Position numbers and translations under genes: made by a program. From the NCBI RefSeq assembly GCF_003339585.1, contig NZ_QPKF01000004.1, positions 106,477 through 170,476 of the forward strand: a stretch of DNA of 64,000 nucleotides, given 5' to 3'. Shown here in pieces: positions 58,906 to 64,000 of this stretch (position 1 is its first letter; every line of letters starts with the position of its first letter). The stretch comes from Exiguobacterium sp. RIT594 (GTDB lineage Bacteria > Bacillota > Bacilli > Exiguobacteriales > Exiguobacteriaceae). Under the pieces are notes generated by a model. It made no database searches and had not been told where the DNA came from. It saw only the letters and a list, made by a program, of their open reading frames with translations.

Positions 58906-59880
58906 ATGAGTAGAGAAGAAAATACATTTATCGACGTGTTTAATACCCAAGCGGAAGTATTAAGCAAAGTGAATGAATTAAAGGCGCAGGGTTATGATGA
59001 AAGAGATATGTATGTGGTCGCACAAAATAAAGATTCGTTTTCTATGTTGAAAGACCAGACAGACGTGAACGTAGATACTACGGGTGAAGAGCAGCATCAA
59101 GGGTTCATGGGGAAATTCATGGCTGCCTTCTCTGATGATTCTTCTACAGAAGCATTCAGCGGGATGGGGCTAGATCGTGCTGAATCAGAAGAATATCGTC
59201 GTCAAGTACAAAATGGGAAATTGGTATTGTACGTAGACAGTGAGTATGGGGATTCTTACGAAAAACACAATCAAAGTTATGGTCAAGGGTATGGCGTTGC
59301 TTCAGATGTGAACGGGGACCAAGCATATGAGAAAACTTCAGAAATGGATCGGAATCAGGATTACAATAACTCTTCAGAAATGGATCGGACATCTACCGCT
59401 GGATCGGATGTCGGGACAGAGGAGGAACGTATTCGTCTGCATGAAGAACGTTTGAATGTTGATAAAGAAAGAGTTCAAACCGGAGAAGTAAATGTTAGCA
59501 AACGTGTTGTCGAAGACCAACAATCCATCGAAGTACCTGTTGAGCGTGAAGAAGTGTATGTAGAACGTCGCCCGGTCAACGAAAGCGAAACAAGAACAGA
59601 AGCGTTTGTAGATGAAAATGACTCCATCCATGTCCCACTTTCTGAAGAACGCGTTGTAGTTTCAAAACAAGATGTTGTTACTGAAGAAATTGTCGTCGGG
59701 AAACGGAAAGTTCAAGATACGGAAACCGTCTCGGAAACAGTCCGTCGTGAAGAAGCGGACATCAATGATGGTACGAACATCAATGATGGTACGAACATGA
59801 CAAATGATCTTAATCGAGATAATGATCGAGATAACAGACTTGACCGAGATAACGATCTTGATCGAGATGAGAGAAGATAA
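58906..59880 (+). CDS. Stress protein with GSP17M-like and DUF2382 (YsnF/AvaK) domains
   Basis: The 324-residue acidic protein begins with a YflT/GSP17M-like domain (residues 5-105, 'NTQAEVLSKVNELKAQGYDERDMYVV') similar to the start of the 28243 gene. A Ser/Asp-rich linker containing a duplicated 'SEMDR' element follows, then a DUF2382 domain (about residues 165-285; 'EERLNVDKERVQTGEVNVSKRVV', 'ERPVNESETR', 'EERVVVSKQDVVTEEIVVGKRKV' patterns, all in one repeat style). It ends in short Asp/Asn/Arg repeats. AAAAGGAGGAAGG precedes the ATG. The sigma-B-like promoter upstream fits a general stress role. Molecular function unknown. Confidence 0.85.
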   Translation: MSREENTFIDVFNTQAEVLSKVNELKAQGYDERDMYVVAQNKDSFSMLKDQTDVNVDTTGEEQHQGFMGKFMAAFSDDSSTEAFSGMGLDRAESEEYRRQVQNGKLVLYVDSEYGDSYEKHNQSYGQGYGVASDVNGDQAYEKTSEMDRNQDYNNSSEMDRTSTAGSDVGTEEERIRLHEERLNVDKERVQTGEVNVSKRVVEDQQSIEVPVEREEVYVERRPVNESETRTEAFVDENDSIHVPLSEERVVVSKQDVVTEEIVVGKRKVQDTETVSETVRREEADINDGTNINDGTNMTNDLNRDNDRDNRLDRDNDLDRDERR

Positions 59881-59900
59881 TTTTATAGTTAATTGTTAAC

Positions 59901-59931
59901 AGAGAGTGGCTCATCAGCTACTCTCTTTTTT
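59901..59931 (+). terminator. Terminator after the DUF2382 gene
   Basis: AGAGAGTGGCT and AGCTACTCTCT (59901-59911 / 59916-59926) with one internal mismatch enclose CATC; TTTTTT follows. Confidence 0.87.
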
Positions 59932-60063
59932 GCATGCGATACGATATATCATGTTTTTATCTCTTTTCTTCGAAAAACCGTGTGTTTGAGCATAGACTTT
60001 AGTAACGTAAAAAAGAGATGTATCAATTAACCGATGAAAAGTGGAAGGAGGTGGAGGAAGATA

Positions 60064-61080
60064 ATGAATGGACGCGATCGGGTTTACGATCATGCCAAAT
60101 TAATATTGATTTTTTTAGTGGTTTTGGGTCATATAATCGAGCCCTTTATTTCAAAAAGCCGAGGATTGGAAGGTATATTTAATTTTATATATTTATTCCA
60201 TATGCCAGCCTTCATTTTCATCTCCGGTTATTTTACAAAGGGGAAGTTAACGTTTAGAACCGGCTTGAAACTCTCTTTGGACTATTTCGTGTTATTCATC
60301 ATGATACAACTGGTATTTGTAGCGGTTATGAAAGGGATCGGAATTGATCAATACCAATTCTTGACGGTACAACCCGCTTATATTTACTGGTATCTGTTTG
60401 CGATGTTCGTCTGGAGTCTAATGCTGCCCGCTGCTCTTTGGCTGGGGCGATCCGTCAAGATCGGAATCGGACGCGTTTTTTTGGTTAGTGTACTGGTGGC
60501 TTTGGGAGCCGGCTACATCGACCAAATCGGTTGGGCATGGAGCTTATCACGCATTGTAGTCTTTTTTCCGTTTTTTGTGCTCGGCTATTACTTCAAGAGT
60601 CGTGGATGGATCATCTATCAGGTGTTCCCGAACCGCTGGATGGCTTTAGCGGTCATGCTGGCTGGTGCTCTGATGATGTGGATTTGGCCGGATCTTTTTC
60701 AGTTTAACTTACTGAGTGGAGCAAATTCGTATGCGAAAATTGGATTAAACGACACTGGTCTAATCGTACGACTTGTTCTATATCTGACTCAGTGGATGAT
60801 GATCATGGCATTCTTTACCTTGTTGCCGAAAAGACCATTCGTACTTTCTCATCTTGGAACAAAGACGCTGACCATTTACATATTTCATGGATTTATTGTG
60901 AAAGGACTCATTGCCTCTTCTTATTTTAATGAGCTTACAATGGGAAAAGTGCTGCTTCTCCCGATTTTGGCAGTAGTTCTTGTAATAGTCTTAGGAAGAG
61001 TACCGGTACGCTTTCAGCTATCGCCGCTCATTTTAAAGAACGACAGACGTAATCAGAAAAACGTAGAAAAAGTGAGTTGA
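60064..61080 (+). CDS. Acyltransferase-3 family membrane protein
   Basis: A 338-residue protein with about ten membrane helices. The start 'RDRVYDHAKLILIFLVVLGHIIEPF' holds the family's early histidine, and 'FIYLFHMPAFIFISGYFTKG' is the second signature of OafA/WecH-type O-acyltransferases. These enzymes acetylate or acylate surface carbohydrates across the membrane. GGAAGGAGGTGG lies before ATG 60064; a longer frame of 10 codons overlaps it. It sits in the AT-richer insert between guaA and pbuG. Substrate unknown; no terminator is evident after it. Confidence 0.85.
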   Translation: MNGRDRVYDHAKLILIFLVVLGHIIEPFISKSRGLEGIFNFIYLFHMPAFIFISGYFTKGKLTFRTGLKLSLDYFVLFIMIQLVFVAVMKGIGIDQYQFLTVQPAYIYWYLFAMFVWSLMLPAALWLGRSVKIGIGRVFLVSVLVALGAGYIDQIGWAWSLSRIVVFFPFFVLGYYFKSRGWIIYQVFPNRWMALAVMLAGALMMWIWPDLFQFNLLSGANSYAKIGLNDTGLIVRLVLYLTQWMMIMAFFTLLPKRPFVLSHLGTKTLTIYIFHGFIVKGLIASSYFNELTMGKVLLLPILAVVLVIVLGRVPVRFQLSPLILKNDRRNQKNVEKVS

Positions 61081-61097
61081 TCGAAAAAAACGCTTCC

Positions 61098-61113
61098 AAA
61101 ACCGAACGTTCGG
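61098..61113 (+). promoter_or_regulatory. PurBox-like element (PurR) upstream of pbuG
   Basis: AAAACCGAACGTTCGG contains the PurR core CCGAAC on both strands as a perfect 12-base palindrome (61102-61113). The Bacillus PurBox consensus is AWWWCCGAACWWT, and pbuG is a known PurR target there. It lies 33 bases upstream of the -35. Confidence 0.6.
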
Positions 61114-61145
61114 ATTATTTGAACGACTAAATTTCGTTTTTATGG

Positions 61146-61174
61146 TTGACCGGTGATTTAGAGCGTGCTACGAT
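61146..61174 (+). promoter_or_regulatory. Promoter of pbuG
   Basis: TTGACC (61146-61151), a 17-base spacer and TACGAT (61169-61174), about 44 bases upstream of the aptamer. The gap 61081-61389 is fully occupied by this promoter, the PurBox and the riboswitch. Confidence 0.68.
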
Positions 61175-61217
61175 GTGTCTGTTCTTATTTTAATCATTTA
61201 CTAAAAAACAAAAAATA

Positions 61218-61353
61218 ATGCCGTATAATTCTGGGGATATGGCCCGGAAGTCTCTACAGGAACACCTTAAAGGTTCCTACTACGGCGTGCACTGATTTCC
61301 GGTGTGCGCTTAAAGAAACGGCTTTTACCGCTCAGGTAACTGCCGTTTTTTTC
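61218..61353 (+). promoter_or_regulatory. Guanine riboswitch upstream of pbuG
   Basis: The aptamer (about 61218-61288) shows P1 GCCGT/ACGGC and the core TATAAT...GATATGG...GTCTCTACAGG...CCTACTACGG. The specificity base in 'CTACTACG' is C, indicating guanine or hypoxanthine. A wobble-rich hairpin CGTGCAC/GTGTGCG follows, then the terminator AACGGC...GCCGTT (61317-61347) with TTTTTT. Confidence 0.9.
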
Positions 61354-61389
61354 GTTTCTTGAGACGGCTTATTTGGAAAGAGGGCAATC

Positions 61390-62742
61390 ATGAGCACACA
61401 GATGAAACCGCAACAACCAAAGCAAAAGGAGAATGCGATTGCGCGTTACTTCGATTTTAATGGACTCGGTACGAATATGCGGACAGAGTTCATCGCCGGG
61501 ATGACGACGTTCTTCGCGATGGCCTACATCCTGTTCGTCAATCCAAACACACTCGCAGAAGCAGGAATGGATGCGGGAGCGGTCTTCGGTGCAACAGCAC
61601 TCGTTGCTATCATCGGTTCGGTCACGATGGGCTTACTCGCTAATTACCCAATCGCTTTGGCACCAGGTATGGGACTGAATGCGTTCTTCGCTTACAGTGT
61701 CGTCATCGGAATGGGGATCCCATGGCAAACGGCTTTATCCGGTGTTTTAGTATCCGGTCTGGTCTTCATGGTGTTAACAGCGTCTGGTATTCGGGAAACA
61801 ATCATCAATGCGATTCCAGAACCTCTTAAAATGGCAGTAGCTGCCGGAATCGGTTTATTTATCGCTTTCATCGGTTTAAAAACGGGCGGTATCGTCGTTG
61901 CCAATGAAGCAACACTCGTCTCACTCGGTAACCTGGGGCAGGGGACGACATTACTTGCTGTTTTCGGTTTAGTCATCTCAGCCATCTTGATGACACGCGG
62001 CATTAAAGGCGCGATTTTCTTCGGGATGATCATCACAGCCATTGCCGGTATGATCTTTGGTTTAATTCCGGTCCCGTCAGGTCTCGGTGAAATCGTCTCA
62101 GCACCACCAAGTATCGCACCGACATTCGGTCAAGCATTCTTACACTTTGACGAAATCTTCACAGTCCAGATGGCAGTCGTCATCCTGACATTCTTCTTCG
62201 TTGATTTCTTCGATACAGCCGGAACACTTGTTGCGGTTGCAAATCAGGCAGGATTGATTAAAGAAAATAAAGTCCCGCGTGCCGGTCGCGCCTTGATTGC
62301 AGATTCAACAGCAACGGTCGCGGGTTCAATTCTCGGAACCTCGACTACGGTTTCTTACATTGAATCAAGTGCGGGTGTCGCAGCAGGCGGTCGTTCAGGA
62401 ATGACGGCGATTGTTACCGGTTTATTCTTCGGACTTGCATTATTCTTCTCGCCATTACTTGCCATCATCACGGCACCGGTAACAGCACCGGCATTAATCA
62501 TCGTTGGTGTATTGATGGCTTCATCTCTTCTCCAGATTGACTGGAAGAAGTTCGAGTACGCAGTGCCGGCCTTCTTGACAGTCATCATGATGCCGCTGAC
62601 GTACTCGATCGCAACCGGAATCGCCTTCGGATTCTTGTTCTATCCGATCACGATGATTGCAAAAGGACGCGGAAAAGAAGTCCATCCGATCATGTACGCC
62701 ATGTCACTCGGATTCCTTGCTTACTTCATTTGGTTACACTGA
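61390..62742 (+). CDS. pbuG: Hypoxanthine/guanine permease (NCS2, AzgA type)
   Basis: The 450-residue polytopic permease imports hypoxanthine and guanine by proton symport. Family segments are 'RTEFIAGMTTFFAMAYILFVNP', seen near residue 31, 'ALAPGMGLNAFFAYSVV', 'FFFVDFFDTAGTLVAVANQ' and 'SYIESSAGVAAGGRSGMTA'. These match the AzgA/PbuG branch of NCS2. In B. subtilis pbuG follows guaA; here about 3.3 kb of AT-richer DNA lies between them. It is controlled by a guanine riboswitch and probably PurR. Confidence 0.95.
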   Translation: MSTQMKPQQPKQKENAIARYFDFNGLGTNMRTEFIAGMTTFFAMAYILFVNPNTLAEAGMDAGAVFGATALVAIIGSVTMGLLANYPIALAPGMGLNAFFAYSVVIGMGIPWQTALSGVLVSGLVFMVLTASGIRETIINAIPEPLKMAVAAGIGLFIAFIGLKTGGIVVANEATLVSLGNLGQGTTLLAVFGLVISAILMTRGIKGAIFFGMIITAIAGMIFGLIPVPSGLGEIVSAPPSIAPTFGQAFLHFDEIFTVQMAVVILTFFFVDFFDTAGTLVAVANQAGLIKENKVPRAGRALIADSTATVAGSILGTSTTVSYIESSAGVAAGGRSGMTAIVTGLFFGLALFFSPLLAIITAPVTAPALIIVGVLMASSLLQIDWKKFEYAVPAFLTVIMMPLTYSIATGIAFGFLFYPITMIAKGRGKEVHPIMYAMSLGFLAYFIWLH

Positions 62743-62758
62743 GTTTTCTTTTCTAGTT

Positions 62759-62797
62759 AACGTCTTTCTTCTATATAGAAGAAAGGCGTTTTTTTTA
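62759..62797 (+). terminator. Terminator of pbuG
   Basis: AACGTCTTTCTTC and GAAGAAAGGCGTT (one mismatch) enclose TATATA and are followed by eight T. Confidence 0.92.
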
Positions 62798-62833
62798 TGC
62801 AGAAGGGAAAGGGAAATAAGAGGAGGTGTTTCC

Positions 62834-63745
62834 ATGATTGAAAAGATTACAGGTCCTGTCTTTGAATACTTGGCGGAGCATAAAGGGTTGATTGAAACGG
62901 CGCGGAAGGTGGGGCTGCCGTTAGGCGGAACCTTTTTTGTTGGAGGGCAGGAAACGGAAGAGACGATCCAAACGGTCAGGGAATTAAATGAAGACGGACG
63001 GGCGGTAACGGTTGATTGTCTCGGTGAATTCATCGAAAAGGAACAAGATGCAATCGGGATTGCTGATGAATGTATCAAAGTCATTCATCGGATTTCGGAA
63101 GAAAAGTTGAATGCGCAAGTCTCATTGAAACTGACTTCAGTCGGATTAAGGTTAAATCCGAAAATTGCAGTTGCGCAGATGACACGGATTTTGGAAACAG
63201 CAGAAACGTTTAATTTGCGTGTCACGATTAATATGGAAGAAGAAGCCGTATGCGAAAGCATCATTCAAGTTTTTGAACAATTGCATCGTCGTTTTTCAAA
63301 TGTCGGAATTGCATTGCAAGCCAATCTATACCGGACGCGTTTTGATCTTGAACGCTTGCAATCCACCGTTCGTGTCGTCAAGGGAGCATATACCGGTCCG
63401 GAAGATATTTATATCGAGCGGAAAGAAACGGTGGATGCGACGTATTTACAACTCGTGAAACAAAATCTTTTGCAAGGCTGTTATACGCAAGTCGCGACAC
63501 ATGACGAAGATATGATTCAAGAAGTCATTCGATTCGTCCACCGACAGGGAATTGGATTCGATCAATTTGAATTCCAGATGCTGCAAGGGATGCGGCCGAG
63601 GCGGCAACAGGAATTAGTAGCTGAAGGATATCGTGTCGTCATTTATGTCCCTCATGGTGTCGACTGGTATACGTATCTGATGAAACGTTTAGCGGAACGA
63701 CCGGCCAACATCGGCTTCACGGCAATGAGCATGTTAAGACTCTAA
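62834..63745 (+). CDS. Proline dehydrogenase
   Basis: This 303-residue FAD-dependent TIM-barrel enzyme oxidises proline to pyrroline-5-carboxylate at the membrane. Landmarks are 'AQVSLKLTSVGLRLNP', 'LRVTINMEEEAVCES', 'IALQANLYRT', 'RVVKGAYTGPEDIYIERKE' and 'FEFQMLQGMRP', with the closing 'YVPHGVDWYTYLMKRLAERPAN' that contacts proline and flavin (Tyr, Arg). It is a monofunctional form without the P5C dehydrogenase domain. GAGGAGGTGTTTCC fixes ATG 62834; the open frame upstream overlaps pbuG and its terminator. Confidence 0.93.
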   Translation: MIEKITGPVFEYLAEHKGLIETARKVGLPLGGTFFVGGQETEETIQTVRELNEDGRAVTVDCLGEFIEKEQDAIGIADECIKVIHRISEEKLNAQVSLKLTSVGLRLNPKIAVAQMTRILETAETFNLRVTINMEEEAVCESIIQVFEQLHRRFSNVGIALQANLYRTRFDLERLQSTVRVVKGAYTGPEDIYIERKETVDATYLQLVKQNLLQGCYTQVATHDEDMIQEVIRFVHRQGIGFDQFEFQMLQGMRPRRQQELVAEGYRVVIYVPHGVDWYTYLMKRLAERPANIGFTAMSMLRL

Positions 63746-63748
63746 AGG

Positions 63749-63787
63749 CTTTACAAAGGGTTTTTAAATCCTTTGTAAAGTTTTTTT
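63749..63787 (+). terminator. Terminator of the proline dehydrogenase gene
   Basis: CTTTACAAAGG and CCTTTGTAAAG (63749-63759 / 63770-63780) form a perfect 11-bp stem followed by seven T. Confidence 0.93.
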
Positions 63788-63797
63788 AAAATAATGC

Positions 63798-63826
63798 TTG
63801 TGTTTGTCGAATTTTGTTGGTATATT
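63798..63826 (+). promoter_or_regulatory. Upstream promoter (P1) of an rRNA operon
   Basis: TTGTGT (63798-63803), a 17-base spacer and TATATT (63821-63826), about 100 bases upstream of a second, stronger promoter. Confidence 0.55.
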
Positions 63827-63896
63827 AATAAATGTTCCAGCGAGACGCCTTTTATAAACGGTTTGTTGGGGCTGAAAAATCTTTTCTAAAACGTGG

Positions 63897-63925
63897 TTGA
63901 CATAATCGAAAGAACCTGTTAATCT
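63897..63925 (+). promoter_or_regulatory. Downstream promoter (P2) of an rRNA operon
   Basis: A perfect -35 TTGACA (63897-63902), 17 bases, then TAATCT (63920-63925). Tandem promoters before the leader described next are typical of Bacillales rrn operons. Confidence 0.75.
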
Positions 63926-63931
63926 ATTGAA

Positions 63932-64000
63932 GTCGCTAACACGACGCGGAAGAAATGACGAACTTTGAAAACTGAACGATGAGGCAAAAAAACGTATCTT
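63932..64000 (+). other. Leader of a 16S rRNA operon (gene itself beyond the window)
   Basis: The sequence 'ACTTTGAAAACTGAACGATG' (63962-63981) resembles the conserved pre-16S leader block (TTTGAAAACT..AAC) found before 16S rRNA and in 16S-23S spacers of Bacillales. No rRNA coding sequence is reached before position 64000. Identification is from memory of that block. Confidence 0.65.

Noticed and set aside
61084..61100. Possible cre site after the acyltransferase gene (AAAAAACGCTTCCA)
   Set aside because: It lacks the leading TG and matches only 12 of 14 positions; the neighbouring PurBox explains the region better.
62657..62833. Longer N-terminus for proline dehydrogenase
   Set aside because: It would run through the pbuG 3' end and its terminator; GAGGAGG fixes ATG 62834.
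1..64000. CRISPR array, prophage, insertion sequence or tRNA
   Set aside because: No regularly spaced direct repeats, transposase or phage structural frames, or tRNA-like cloverleaf was noticed; tRNA absence was judged by eye only.

Overview
The window looks like chromosome of a moderate-GC Bacillales bacterium, most probably Exiguobacterium. The evidence is strong AGGAGG-type ribosome binding sites, dense intrinsic terminators, many translationally coupled (ATGA) genes, six riboswitches of Gram-positive type, the moxR/DUF58/transglutaminase/guaA order known from Bacillus subtilis (yeaC-yeaD-yebA-guaA), and sigma-A-like promoters. The genus is inferred from overall appearance; no search was run.

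Layout. 1-1.7 kb: end of a galactose operon (probable galT tail, galM) and a DNA alkyltransferase (ogt). 1.7-8.0 kb, minus strand: an operon of a FlK-like thioesterase, a phenylalanine-type amino acid dehydrogenase and a complete 2-oxoacid dehydrogenase complex (E1a, E1b, E2, E3). 8.3-18.8 kb, plus strand and divergent: a phenylacetate (paa) operon, paaK-A-B-C-D, an EthD-like gene, enoyl-CoA hydratase, aldehyde dehydrogenase, paaH, paaJ, a second hydratase and the repressor gene paaX, followed by a convergent PaaY-like gene. Together these two arms suggest a route phenylalanine -> phenylpyruvate -> phenylacetyl-CoA -> ring epoxidation -> acetyl-CoA and succinyl-CoA. The two divergent promoters share a TGGT-N3-ACCA element, and a cre-like site precedes the dehydrogenase.

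19.4-42 kb: mixed housekeeping and stress genes. These are an FMN oxidoreductase, paired small DMT transporters, msrA under a SAM riboswitch, an M20 amidohydrolase, a large SH3-repeat NlpC/P60 wall hydrolase, GNAT enzymes, a guanidine-I riboswitch with a YkkC/YkkD-type pair, a stress protein, an aldo/keto reductase, an iron-type alcohol dehydrogenase, an EAL phosphodiesterase, a LemA/TPM/DUF1294 operon, uppP, a Zn/Cd P-type ATPase behind a CadC-like operator, a ZIP transporter, an SOS-controlled Y-family polymerase with YolD, a pentapeptide-repeat protein and an MBL-fold hydrolase.

42-51.5 kb: a methionine salvage locus. mtnW-X-B-D (minus) and mtnK-mtnA plus a sugar-type ABC transporter (plus) diverge from a 570-bp region holding two SAM-I riboswitches back to back; the transporter is a candidate methylthioribose importer. 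51.5-51.8 kb carries an unassigned structured RNA with a possible 22-codon leader ORF and a terminator. 51.9-57.8 kb: moxR, DUF58, transglutaminase, then guaA behind a guanine riboswitch. 57.8-61.1 kb: an AT-richer insert (unknown 176-aa protein, a DUF2382 stress protein with a sigma-B-like promoter, an acyltransferase). 61.1-64 kb: pbuG with a PurBox and guanine riboswitch, proline dehydrogenase, and two strong tandem promoters with the leader of an rRNA operon running off the right edge. No CRISPR array, tRNA, intact insertion sequence or prophage was seen.
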